NCBI GenBank assembly: GCA_963678675.1 | Contig: OY783199.1 | Span: 10,810,356-10,874,355, forward strand | DNA: 64,000 nt | Source: Xiphydria camelus | Lineage: Eukaryota; Arthropoda; Insecta; Hymenoptera; Xiphydriidae | Reading direction: 5' to 3' | In this document: positions 23,288-33,853 of the stretch, in pieces | How the letters are laid out: each line of letters opens with the position of its first letter | Position numbering within the stretch: the first letter of the stretch is position 1 | Notes under the pieces: generated by a model | Databases searched by the model: none | Seen by the model: only the letters and a program-made list of their open reading frames with translations | What the model was told of the DNA's origin: nothing | Translations under genes and position numbers: made by a program

Positions 23288-23814
23288 ATGAAGATTTTAT
23301 TTCGGGGTTTTCAAGTGGTTGTTTAGTTACATAGGAAGTCTGAGGATCGAATTCCGAGAGAGAGAGCGCACAATACCTTCTACCAGATAGTGTGTATCAA
23401 TTCAAAAGTGACCTTCGTCGTTGAAAGATGCGCCGGCTTGAAGTCGATTTAGCCACGATCTACTTACAAGTGGTCGCAAATTTGTAAAACTCGATCAATT
23501 TCAAATCTACAAAATGGATTCGAGAGTTGAAAGTTTGTAGATTGTTATGACGTATTATAAAATGCATATGAATAATTAATGTGACATCTATGAACAACTT
23601 ATTTTTACGAAAAGTAAGGTGAAATTACGATCGAAAATTTTATTCTCATAGCGAAAAGTTTATATATTCCGCAGAATTCTGCAACGATTCTTATTGGAGA
23701 TTGTAGATTGAACTATTATCTAATGAAAATAACAAAAAAATGCTGCGCATATTTGCGCACTTGCAATTGTTGCAAGTTTTTATAAAAAATGCATATGTTT
23801 CTGTCAGAGATCAC

Positions 23815-24290
23815 GATTTTCAAAAAGTTAATGGACTTAAACCAAATTCAGTATAGGGGGTTTTTTGGGTCACTGATCACGAATCTGAAGTTGGATTTCA
23901 AAATTTCAAGATGGCGGATCCAATATGGCGGACGAGATTTTGGAAAATCGACGGATTCATGCCAAATTTGGTATAGGGAGGTTTTTTAGTTCGCTGATCA
24001 CAAATATGAAGACAAATTAAAAAAATTCAAGATGGCGGATCAAATATGGCGGACGGGAATCGCGAAAATCGACAGATTCAAGCCATATTTGGTATAGAGG
24101 GGTTTTTTGGGTCGCTGATCACGAATGTGAAGTTATATTTGCAAAAATTCAAAATTTTCGAAAATCTTGTCCGCCATATTTGATCCGCCATCTTGAATTT
24201 TTGAAACCCGACTTCAGATTCCTGATCAGCGACCCAAAAAAAAATTTTATACCGAATTTGGTTTAAGTCCATTAACTTTTTGACAATCAT
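23815..24290. repeat. Transib left subterminal array
   Basis: Two full + units and a partial third, with GATCACGAATCTGAAG then TTCAAGATGGCGGATCCAAT, at a period near 115-125 bp. An inverted unit follows (CCGCCATATTTGATCCGCCA), making the array a partial palindrome. Each unit carries the core GGTCGCTGATCAC or a variant. Confidence 0.85.
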
Positions 24291-25124
24291 GACATTGGGC
24301 TGGTTTTTCCAGATTAAAAAAAATGTGATGTGATAGCCAAATTTTAATACCTCATTCGTGATCAGGAGGCAAAATAACTACGGATAACATACAATATCGC
24401 ATCAAATGTATACCCCACTTTTTTTTGTGTGACTGTGTAGTCGGAATTCTGAATATCGGTCCTTACCACTGAGTATCACCGCAATCTACATACCTCGTTA
24501 ATCTAGGGTCAATCTGTAGTGCGGACGATATATTTCGGTAATCTAGGCGGTCAACAAACTCATGCAGCAGGACCTCATACACCGTAATCCGACCGGTCCC
24601 AAGGAAAATGCAGAGAAAGTTTTACAATCTTTTACTCCTTGGTCTCTGCTTCCCTCAGGAGACAGTTGGTTGCCAGATGTCTTGCAGACACACTTTCTTT
24701 TTCGAGTCTCCGGTTTTTTTCCTATCATAAACTTTAGAAAATTGTACATGCCCTCTCCTCCTTTTTCGACCTCACCACCAACACAATATTGTAACCGAAC
24801 AGTCAGTCACCGTCGAAGCGGCCACCAACTGAATCTTCGGTACGCGACACCGCGTGTACAGTGTATTCAGTGTATTCAGTGTGCAAACGCTCTAACTTGC
24901 AATTAGACAGTTCGTTTTCATCTGAACTTCATACGCTACCATCAAGTAATCGATCCCTTGTACCTCGTTACCACGGTTAATTCATTTAAACCGCTGTACA
25001 TCTTTAACTTGATTATTAGTAATATCGCGAGTTTAGTGTCAAATTATTCGATGTAATCGCTCGGTTTAATCTACCTCATCACACGTCTAATCAACAGCCG
25101 AGAGCTTAAAATCCGCCTTGCGGT

Positions 25125-27355
25125 ATGTCTGGTAAGTAGCCATGTCACTAACAAGTGTCTTCAGGATTTACGATCCCGCGGAGATGTAGCATTGATCGCA
25201 CGGCGCCCAAACAGTATGATGGTTATTATTATTATTATTATATTTTCTCATTTTAGAATCTGCCAACGATGGCGATGGTGTTGAGACAATCGGTTTATCC
25301 AGAAAAGAGATTTTCTGTGTATTAAAAAGTCACCTAAACGATAATGCAGACGTAGTATACCAGGAAATGGAAAAGTTTATGAGTAATAAGCTGCAACGCC
25401 CTTTCACGTTATCGATCAATATCAAGTCTGTCATATGCAGATTAGTACATGACTTCAACGTAAAATGGAAGCTAGTTTCGCGACATGAAGATAGACTTCT
25501 CAAAAAGTTTTCTAACTGGCTGAATGGGTTCGTTCAGCTCGAAGATCAAGCAGTAACCGGACAAGCTTCAAAGACGCCGAGGAAAATGGGTCGACCTTCT
25601 TCAAGTTTTGCAGAATCCAGTGACCGTACAAAACGGAGGAAGAGCGAAGATTTGCGGGCAACGAAACGTATTGAAGAATTATCACATGCAACTGAAATGA
25701 GTCTTCGAGCAGCTGGAAAAGTAGATGCTGCGAAAGTCGTTAGAGATGTAACAGAGGGAAGCCCATCAAGAGCTAAGAATTATAGAAAATCTTTAGAATC
25801 GATTTCGGAAACCACCCTTTCTGCTAATGCCGCTCTATCGCTTATTGTCGAACAAAAATTATCGAAATCGCAATATCTGGGACTCCGTACTGCAAGCAGA
25901 GGAAATAATTGTACTTTATTTCCGCCATATAATTTAATATATCATGCGAAGCTTGAGTGCTATCCACTAAAATCAGATATTAGAGTAACTGAATCGAGTG
26001 CTGAAGTAAACTTACAGAGTTTACTACATCACACGACTGAAAGAATATTGCTAACTCAAAGGGAGGTTATTAACAGTTTATCCAGGGGAAGCATTCGAAA
26101 TATGAAATTAATTTGTAAATGGGGTTGCGATGGCACTTCTGGCCAAAGTACATTTAAGCAAAAATTTACCGACGATGATGGAAGCAAGTCCGATGCAAAC
26201 ATTTTTTTCACTTCACTCGTTCCACTGCAGCTTATATCAGCCGACGAAAAAACAAACGCTACACTCATTGTATGGAAAAATCCAAGGCCGTCATCTCCTC
26301 GGTTTTGCAGACCAATCAGGATTCAATTTATTCACGAAAGCACCGAAAAGACCGTTAGCGAAATGGATTATATTAGACAGCAAGAAAGTAATCTGGTCCC
26401 GTACGAAAGCGTTTTAAACGGAAAAGACATAAGCGTCTCATTCACACTTGCTTTCACCATGATAGATGGTAAGGTTTGTAACGCAATCACGAATAATCCA
26501 TCTACTCAACGTTGCTATTTATGTAAAGCAACTTCAAAAGATTTTAATAACATCGATGCGATGCTAGCAAAGGAAGTTACTGAAGATCATTTACAGTTTG
26601 GGTTGTCAACTTTACATGCATGGATCCGATTCTTTGAATGTTGTTTGCATATAGGGTATAAACTTGAAATTAAGAAGTGGCAAGCGCGTGATACATCAGA
26701 TAAAGAAAATGTACAAATCCGAAAAGCAACTATACAAAAAGGTTTTCGGATACAATTGGGTTTGATAGTCGATCAAGCTAAGCCTGGATTTGGTAGTTCC
26801 AATGACGGGAACACCGCTCGACGATTTTTCGAAAACGCAACCACTTCTGCTTCTATAACGGGGGTAAATATAGATTTGATCAAACGTTGTCATGTCATAC
26901 TGCAAGTACTTTCAAGTGGTTATGAAATTGATATAATAAAATTTAAAGATTATGCCTTACAAACCGCTCGCAACTTGGTAGAGCTATATCCGTGGTTCTA
27001 CATGCCAACTTCCGTGCATAAAATTCTAATACATGGCGCACAAATAATAGAGTCTGCCATCTTACCTATAGGGCAAATGTCCGAAGACGCACAAGAATCT
27101 ACTAATAAGTATATAAAAAAATATAGAAGAGATTTTGCAAGAAAATCTTCTCGACAAAAAACTATGGAAGACATTTTTTTACGATTGCTTTTAACATCCG
27201 ACCCATATATTTCTAGTTTGCGTAAATTACCTTGCAAACCATTAACATCGTTGCTACCTGAAACAGTCCGAATATTAAAGGCGCCAAGTGTTGGACTAAG
27301 TGAGGAATCAAATGATTGCGCAGCTGACTATTCTTCCTCTGATGAAGAGTACTAA
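25125..27355 (+). CDS. Transib/RAG1-core-like transposase (two exons, 701 aa)
   Basis: Transposase expected to cut at CACAGTG ends and join them to a 5-bp staggered target, in the nucleus. Exon 1 is ATGTCTG (25125-25131). The intron 25132-25256 has GTAAGT and TTTTAG borders. Exon 2 is 25257-27355. Splicing puts M-S-E ahead of SANDGDGVETIGLSRKEIF, 39 residues before the first Met of the long exon. RAG1-core-like features in order: KWGCDGTSGQS with the first catalytic Asp (D294), LVPLQLI and RPIRIQF strands, a Cys pair CYLC (C422, C425), LHAWIRFFE, GNTARRFF (compare GNFARKLM of RAG1), H590-x4-H595 (VHKILIHGA), and QESTNKYIKKYR with the likely catalytic Glu (E616). The second Asp is not securely placed: the aligned position reads IHESTEK, while an Asp occurs in MIDGKVC (D406). 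There is no RING region. A basic, low-complexity segment lies at residues 105-140. No partner like RAG2 is encoded. Confidence 0.9.
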
Positions 27356-27710
27356 ATATGTACTTAATTAACTGCTAAAAATCGAAAAAAAATGTCAAAT
27401 TTTAAACTCAATGTACAATGCACCAGTACCTTGTGCAACACAATGCTATTAGCCTTTTTTGCTTCCATTTTTCTGCTCTTTCATTCGACCTATACAGAAA
27501 AGCCAATTTCAAAAATGTGTAGTTTTAGAATAATATTACTATTTTAAACTTTCTGTGCACCCTGTATATTTACATATAGTTGTATACTTCACATTTAAGA
27601 TATGTAACATTAGTTAGCCTTTAAGCATAAAATGTCATCTGAAATAATTTTTTTGCGAAATAAAAAACCAAAAGTTATCCATGTGTTACAGACTTTTTGG
27701 AACTATATCT
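27356..27710. other. Transib 3' untranslated region
   Basis: AT-rich non-coding sequence between the transposase stop and the right subterminal array. No second gene is seen. Confidence 0.6.
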
Positions 27711-28050
27711 ATTGGATCCACCATATTGTTTCTCGAAATTTTGACTTTCGGTTCGTAATCAGCGACCCCGAAAAACCCCGAGTACTTAATTTCACCCAGA
27801 TTCGATCAATTTTTGAGGAACTTTTCCGCCATATTGGATCCGTCATATTGTTTTTCGAAATTTTGACTTTAGATTCGTAATCAGCGACCCCAAAAACCCC
27901 TGAGTACTTAATTCCACCCAGATTCGATCAAATTTTGAGCAACCTTTCCGCCATATTGGATCCGCCATATTGTTTTTCGAACTTTCGACTTTGGATTCGT
28001 AATCAGCGACCCCAAAAACCTCCAAGTACTCAATTTCACCTCGATTATAC
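27711..28050. repeat. Transib right subterminal array, 3 x 122 bp
   Basis: Three direct units, with CGTAATCAGCGACCCC at about 27754, 27876 and 27998 and exact 122-bp spacing. Each has CCGCCATATTGGATCCGCCA or a variant upstream. The unit core is shared, in inverted sense, with the left array. Confidence 0.9.
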
Positions 28051-28053
28051 ACG

Positions 28054-28096
28054 TTTTCGAGTTTTGGTCAGCTTTTCGGGATTTCGTCCCACTGTG
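28054..28096 (-). repeat. Transib right terminal inverted repeat
   Basis: Read on the minus strand it begins CACAGTG. At positions 29-37 it reads ACCAAAACT, matching the V(D)J nonamer consensus ACAAAAACC at 7 of 9 bases after a 21-bp spacer. Confidence 0.92.
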
Positions 28097-28314
28097 CGTC
28101 GCCGCGATCGCGCTCGCGGCGTTTCGCGCGGCCCTTTCGACAGCCGATTCGCACGCATTAGTCCGAAGGGGCCGATTGCACCCTTTTTGTGACGCAGAGC
28201 GAATCTCTACGTCGCAAAAAGCATGAGAATTGATTCATCATTGGGCAGTACGTTTAAAAATAACATTTAAAAAAAGTCACCAGCGACAGAATCCGAGACG
28301 CCGAGTGTATATCT

Positions 28315-28407
28315 TCATCGTGAGCGGTTACCCATCCTACTAGTCCGCACTTTTCGCTGCTTAACTTCGTTGATCGGTCAGTGTCCTCGAGTCCTCATCT
28401 GCTGCAT
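28315..28407 (-). pseudogene. 5S rRNA-derived segment inside CCCAGGTAGC element, copy 1
   Basis: The minus strand reads CCGATCAACGAAGTTAAGCA, GCGAAAAGTGCGGACTAGTA, then GGATGGGTAACCGC. These correspond to the middle and 3' part of 5S rRNA, including internal promoter box A (AAGTTAAGCAGC) and box C (GGATGGGTgACC). The 5' third and the 3' terminal stem of 5S are missing, so it is not a functional 5S gene. The same derived segment sits in the second element at 52170-52260. Confidence 0.82.
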
Positions 28408-29081
28408 GCTTCTGTGGTTAAGAATATTATTATTATGTATTAGTGTTCATATGAAGTTTGATGAATAAATGTATATTACTTTTCAATAAGAAAGAGCTTG
28501 AATAAATAAGATTTTATAATTGTATTATTCTTTTCTCAACATTTTTCTAAATTTATGATTGTATCTTTTGATAAATATTCTTGCATAGACGCAAATTGAT
28601 ACTAATATCAATTTGCGTCTATGCAAGAAATAAATAATAAATAAATAAATATAAATAAATAAATAAATAAATAATTATATGAATGTTTAATCATCCTACA
28701 TTAATTGATTGTCTTTTATTTACTTTAATAATCTGTGCTTTTTAATAAATAGTATAGTTTATAATTTGCTCAACATACTCTGGAGACTAAATGAAATAAT
28801 TTATTGATTTAATAATTGAACAAATTACAATTTTTGTCCATTTATTCACAAATAAATTTTCAAGCCTATAGATGCAGGAGACGGAAATTTTTCTAAGTCT
28901 TGTTCGTCATTAAAAATGACGGAAAAGTTCCGTCAAAAAGACGTTGAATTTTGACGTCCAAGGTACGTCGTAAATATGACGTCCCTGTGACGTTAATATT
29001 ACGACAACTGACGTCTGAAACCCTATACTGACCAAAAAATGACGTCTGAGACGTTATTCTAACGTCAGTGTGCTACCTGGG
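28408..29081. other. right terminal region of the CCCAGGTAGC element
   Basis: Contains ATAAATAAATAA-type low complexity (28625-28675), a short palindrome around ATCAATTTGCGTCTATGCAA, and a final ~170 bp dense in ACGTC (for example GACGTCCCTGTGACGTTAAT). Confidence 0.75.
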
Positions 29082-29087
29082 TATATA

Positions 29088-29340
29088 TCGTCCCCTTCCT
29101 GCAAAAAAAGTCACTAAATAATATATTTTGTAAAATTCACCTAACTGGACCTAGTAGCTTAATTTTATTAAATCTTTAAATGGTAAAACTCACTAAGTGC
29201 TAAATGCGTTGGAAGTGAGCATGCGCGCATCATAAAAAGTCATTAACCGAAATATAATACCGATATTATAGAGCAGAAACTACCTACTAAGTCAGTTGAT
29301 GATAAATGTTAGTTAGTGACTTTTTGCAGGAAGGGGACGA
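29088..29340. mobile_element. 253-bp MITE with TA duplication
   Basis: The ends TCGTCCCCTTCCTGCAAAAA and TTTTTGCAGGAAGGGGACGA are exactly complementary, with TA on each side. The sister repeat at about 53832 reads AGTATATATGTTG without the insert, which proves both boundaries. No coding capacity. Confidence 0.93.
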
Positions 29341-29571
29341 TATGTTGTTACATATATTAACTCGAGACGTTGGAATAGTTTTAAGAAATCTTTCTGCATG
29401 CACCGCTGAAATTTCGCCCTTACTCGTAAATAAATTTAATTTAATTATTACCACATCATTTACAGCTTCGATGCTGACCTTACGACTCATTTCAGTCCGA
29501 GTAGAACATTAATTGCAAATATCATCATAAACATGCCAATGCGAATAAAAATCATCTATTAACTGTTGCAG

Positions 29572-29684
29572 ATCAAGTATCCCGTTGTGGTGAGGGTCCT
29601 GATTGGTCTACTCGCTAAGATCTGTATACGTTTCTTAGCGAGTAGACCAATCAGGACCCCCACCGCAATGGAATACTTGATCCT
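29572..29684. repeat. short palindrome in repeat X
   Basis: GGTCCTGATTGGTCTACTCG pairs with CGAGTAGACCAATCAGGACC, and GATCAAGTATCCCGTTG pairs with CAATGGAATACTTGATC. A related but diverged version is at 53985-54090. Confidence 0.85.
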
Positions 29685-29866
29685 GATTGGTCCCTTCGCT
29701 GAGTTGCGTGCACGTAAAGAGATACGAGTGACTCGAGAAAGTACCCCCTGATCTCCCGGTAGCTATCAATTCGGGAGATCGAAGCATCTAATCTCGAAAT
29801 CAAGTGTACAAGTGACAAAAAATAATTATACGGGTTTCTTCGGTGAGTTTCCCCTAGTGTTTAAAG

Positions 29867-31250
29867 TAGTTACCTACTCCATTATTGTAATCCAATTCCA
29901 TTGTATCCCTTATTTTTCTGCCACGACTTTGATTGTTGACAGTGGATGGATCAGCCAATAAATTTGATTTTTATTCACTATCAACTATCAAAGTCGTGGC
30001 AGAAAAATAAGGGATTCAATGGAATTGGATTACAGTAATGTAGTAACTACTTTATTATTATTTTTTCTTTATCGATATAGTCCCTCTTTCGTATTATACT
30101 ATCCCAAGTTCGAATTTATAATATATACCGACCTGTCAAACGTGAAGTGTACATGTACCTCACTTTTATCTCATATATTACTGCAGACTCTGACATGTCA
30201 TCTCGTACAGGTGCAACCGAAGAGGACCTAGCTCGTGTCCTGCCCGTAAAAAGATGACTCGATGGATATCGGAGAATGTCAGACTTGTCACCGAGCGCCT
30301 ATTACCCACGGTACGTTTATTGTAATATGCGCTTTTCGTTCTAATTATTCCTGCTTTAAATAACTTTCACTTCTTTCAAAGTATTTACCTTGTACAAACT
30401 GTTCATCGTAGGGGGCAGCGATCAATGATTGTGACTAATCGTAGACAAATTATTCCTGCGATGATGTTCCAGTTGCAAAGCATACACTAGCAAGTCAGCT
30501 TACAGAGCATCCGAAGTTTAGTATCAACTTTACCTCTTTTGGAACACCCATCACCCGAGTAAAATCACGATTACGTTAATGTTAATCGCAGAATAGACCG
30601 TGAGCTCGGGCACATTATCGCAGTAGTAGTTCGGTACACCGAATTGCCTTTTAGTTTTAATAGACGAACTTGTCTACGACGAGTCGCTAATATCGATCGC
30701 TGCCTCTTACCACGAACAGTTCATAAAAGGTTATTACCTTGAAAGAAGTAAAAGTTATTTAACGCTGGAATAGTTGAATGAAACGAGAAGCGCGTATTGC
30801 AATTAATTTACTGTGGGTAATAGGCGCTCCGTGACAAGCCGGACATTCTCCGATGTCCATCGAGTCATCTTTTTACGGACAGGACAGGAGCTAGATCCTC
30901 TTCGTCTGCACCTGTACGAGATGACATGTGAGAAAATCGTGAGTCTCCATGAAAATCTTCTAACGTACTCGTTGTGCAGTAATACTTAATGAAATAAAAG
31001 TGAGGTACATGTACACTTCACGTTTGACAGGTCGGTATATAAATTCGAACTTGGGATAGTATAATACGAAAGAGGAAATATATCGATAAAGAAAAAATAA
31101 TAATAAAGTAGTTACTACATTACTATAATCCAATTCCATTGTATCCCTTATTTTTCTGCTTCGACTTTGATAGTTGATAGTGAATAAAAATCAAATTTAT
31201 TGGCTGATCCATCCACTATCAACAATCAAAGTCGTGGGAGAAAAATATGG
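29867..31250. mobile_element. nested palindrome, ~1.38 kb
   Basis: A large palindrome centred near 30560, with arms at about 29867-30440 and 30700-31250. Markers include AAAAAGATGACTCGATGGAT with ATCGAGTCATCTTTTTACGG, and ACCTGTCAAACGTGAAGTGT with ACACTTCACGTTTGACAGGT. Each outer arm holds a ~100-bp hairpin of its own (CTGCCACGACTTTGATTGTT, complement nearby). The inner part is shared with 54440-55110. No coding capacity. Confidence 0.87.
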
Positions 31251-32589
31251 GATACACAATGGAATTGGATTACTATAATGGTGTAACTACTTTATTATTA
31301 TTTTTTCTTTATTTATATATTTCCTCTTTCGTATTATACTATCACAAGTTCCAATTTATATACAAACCTGTCAAACGTGAAATGTACATATACCTCACTT
31401 TTATTTCATCTCTTCTTCGCCTCTGGTATAATCATTTACACCCCACAAAGCACGTTCTTGCAAGTAACTTTTCTGTAACATTCCTGCGATATTTTGCAAT
31501 ATTCGTGAATACTACCGTATATTAGAAATATATATTTCTCGATAAATTCGCGAATGTTGCAAAATATCATAGAAACATTTCGGAATCATTACATCGAAAG
31601 ATCTCCTCGATAAGGTACAGCTCGATAAGATTGTACTTGTCAGGGCTGAACTATGCGGGGTTTTTATAATTATTTTAGGAAATCTCAGAAGAATACAGGT
31701 GCAGCATAATATAGATCTGTGCTAGAAAGAATAAGAAATAACCTTCGACGAGCATTCGGGCTGTGGCAACAGAGGTTAGAATCAGCAAGACCATGGCAGG
31801 GAGGATATTGAAGGATGGACGCACGTCCATGCACTCGAGGCAGCAAATCTAACTCGCGGAATGAACCAATGCAGCTGGTTCTTGGAACTACAAGTGGACG
31901 ATCCCTCGTTCGAAAGAAACCCCCTCGGGTTCGCACATGATTTGGAGTCCTTCTGGGTGGAATTGAATAGCAGCACGTTTATTTCTGTAACAGATTATAA
32001 ATAACAAAATTATATCCAGCATTTTTCACTATTTAAAATATAGTACGAAGGAGGAAATATATGAATAGAGAAAAAGTAATGTTAAAGTAATTACTTGATT
32101 ATTGTGATCCAATTCAATTGCATCTGCTATTCTTCTGCCATGGCTTTGATGGAGAAGAAACATCAAATTTATTTGTTAATCCATCGATTCACCCCATGCT
32201 CGCATGATGCTGAAAACAAAAAATTGAATGAACACAAAGATATTTGTCCTTCCATCGAAAGTGAGGTTAAAGTTGTCAGATGGCAATTAAACTTATCTGA
32301 TGGGAATTCTTCTGAGACCGTCTCCTCTCCTGCTCTTGATGCACAGGCAACTAGAGAAAAATATCACTGCATCCGTTGATTATCACGATTAAACGAAAAA
32401 AATACAAACGATTATTAAACTATACGGAGCGTCTGTCACATTCACCACTATTGAGATTCATTACTCCGATTGCACTGAATTATCACTTTTTATTAACAAG
32501 CGCGTCCGAGGATCGAAATAAACGCGAGGGAAATCGTTACGCGAATGGAAATATGTTATTCACTTTAAAAACCATGACCAAACATTCAA
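31251..32589. other. unassigned AT-rich sequence
   Basis: No gene. 32080-32200 is a weakly conserved further copy of the palindrome end (ATCCAATTCAATTGCATCTG). Confidence 0.5.
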
Positions 32590-33060
32590 GGAGTATATTC
32601 TCACACACTCTCACATACATTTGATGGCGTATGCATGTCCCGCATCTGTGTAGACATTTCCCATCATAGCCGACTATCGCCGAAGATAGGTGGAATTAGA
32701 TTGACATTTTGACATATATATATTGCCCGAGAAATCGGATTCTCGACTTTCAGGCGGCAGGGGCGTGGCTTAGCGTTGCTAAGGGCGAATCTCTGTTAAT
32801 ATTTAACTTATAACATTTATTCTGGTCTCTATCAATAGAGAATAGTCGATTTATATGGCGTAACTAAGCACAGTTTTGGTTATAACCGTATATTTATTGA
32901 GAAAATTCGATGTAAAATTTGAGGGGTGAAGGGGGGGCAGACATTCTTCCTGTAAAGATACACGGGTGCTCGCTCGCTGCGACAGCGCTATCGGCGTCGT
33001 TCTGACGAACTACTTGAATGAACATGCCGCGAGACACTACCGTGTCTCTTGATGTCAAAA
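32590..33060. repeat. repeat U, copy 1
   Basis: Matches 49140-49665 over its length, including GAGGGGCGTGGCTT or its variant, CTCTATCAATAGAGA, GGCGTAACTAAGCA and ACATGCCGCGAGA. Non-coding. Confidence 0.85.
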
Positions 33061-33600
33061 TATGTTACGTTAGTGGCGTGCAGCAAGTGTCCGAACACGA
33101 TAAAGATTTTTCAATACTCAAAAATGACGTAAGTAATTGGTTTGAATTGTTCTGTTTTAGAACACAATTGAAGTTTAAATTATTTATCACTTGGAGAAAA
33201 TCCAATCAAAATTAGGGCAGTGGCGTGTAGTGAAGTTTTAAAGTCGATTCAAAAATGGCTATTAATATGTTTAAAGAATCGCATCTATTATACTAAAAGT
33301 ATATATGAAATATTTATTTTCCTACAATCAAGAAACAATATACATTCAATACTCGTACTTACATTAAAGTATATGTACAATAAAAAATCTAGATCAAATA
33401 TTCTTCGTTGTCTTCGTTTTCAGCGGGTTGAAATATTATATACTGCTACAAGACTGTCCTTCCACACAGACCACCACACACACAGATCTGTCCACAGATT
33501 TTAATAGTTTAGGCCAGATTTCTTACACTTACATAGCTTTCCACGATCAGTCTTACAGTAGAATATCAATTTTAGGATGAATTCTGGTGCAATTGGTTTG
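33061..33600. other. unassigned AT-rich sequence
   Basis: I see no gene or structured repeat here. Confidence 0.5.
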
Positions 33601-33607
33601 TCGGTCG

Positions 33608-33853
33608 TTATTGGTAAAAGAAGTTCTCCCTGCTTCTCCATCCCCAAGAGGTAGCTTCCGACTCATTTTCCAGCCACTCCTGGATTTGGTAAAATACCCG
33701 CAAACTGTGCTGAGCGGCTGCATCTGATGTCGGTGGTAAAGAAGCTAATGAGAAGTTTGCATTTGAACTCTGTCTTGATGCATTGTTGTGAAATTTGAAA
33801 AAGCGTAGCTGATTTAGCGTTTTTACTGACTTTGCGGCACCATACAGAGCCAA
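33608..33853 (-). pseudogene. fragment of a Cys-rich transposon-associated protein
   Basis: The minus strand reads ALYGAAKSVKTLNQLRFFKF, then NFSLASLPPTSDAAAQHSLR, VFYQIQEWLE and ATSWGW. This is the segment that usually lies between the SGCDT motif and the Cys-rich tail in a widespread insect repeat-associated protein of unknown activity. A second, diverged version of the same segment is at 35049-35200. This is therefore a separate copy, probably from another insertion in the same orientation. Confidence 0.65.

Larger units (their letters stand above)
23245..28096 (+). mobile_element. complete Transib-type (RAG1-related) DNA transposon
   Basis: A 4852-bp element with terminal inverted repeats matching at 41 of the first 43 positions, starting CACAGTGGGACGAAATCCCG. 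It is flanked by an exact 5-bp duplication CGTCG (23240-23244, 28097-28101). CACAGTG-type ends and GC-rich 5-bp duplications are Transib hallmarks, shared with V(D)J recombination signals. The ends enclose subterminal repeats and one two-exon gene for a 701-aa transposase with no stops or frameshifts. The right arm holds three 122-bp direct repeats. The left arm holds a related array that inverts on itself. It sits inside the CCCAGGTAGC element, so it arrived later. Confidence 0.93.
16232..29081. mobile_element. 12.85-kb TIR element, CCCAGGTAGCA family, copy 1
   Basis: The ends are CCCAGGTAGCACAC and GTGTGCTACCTGGG, flanked by TA on both sides (16230-16231, 29082-29083). The terminal 250-300 bp are dense in TGACGT/ACGTCA. 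A second inverted block (GGCGTCTCGG..TCGCTGGTGACT at 16443-16470, complement at 28276-28303) extends the inverted repeats inward. The empty site GACAGTATATATG is intact at about 53830. The element hosts minisatellites, two palindromes, a Transib and a 5S-like segment. I recognise no transposase belonging to it. The superfamily is unknown to me; a 2-bp duplication is shared by copy 2 (50783-53825). Confidence 0.85.

Noticed and set aside
24562..24906. Second Transib gene (RAG2-like) upstream of the transposase
   Set aside because: The 114-codon frame has no Kelch-type or other motif and ends in low-complexity CIQCIQC. More likely untranslated leader or chance.
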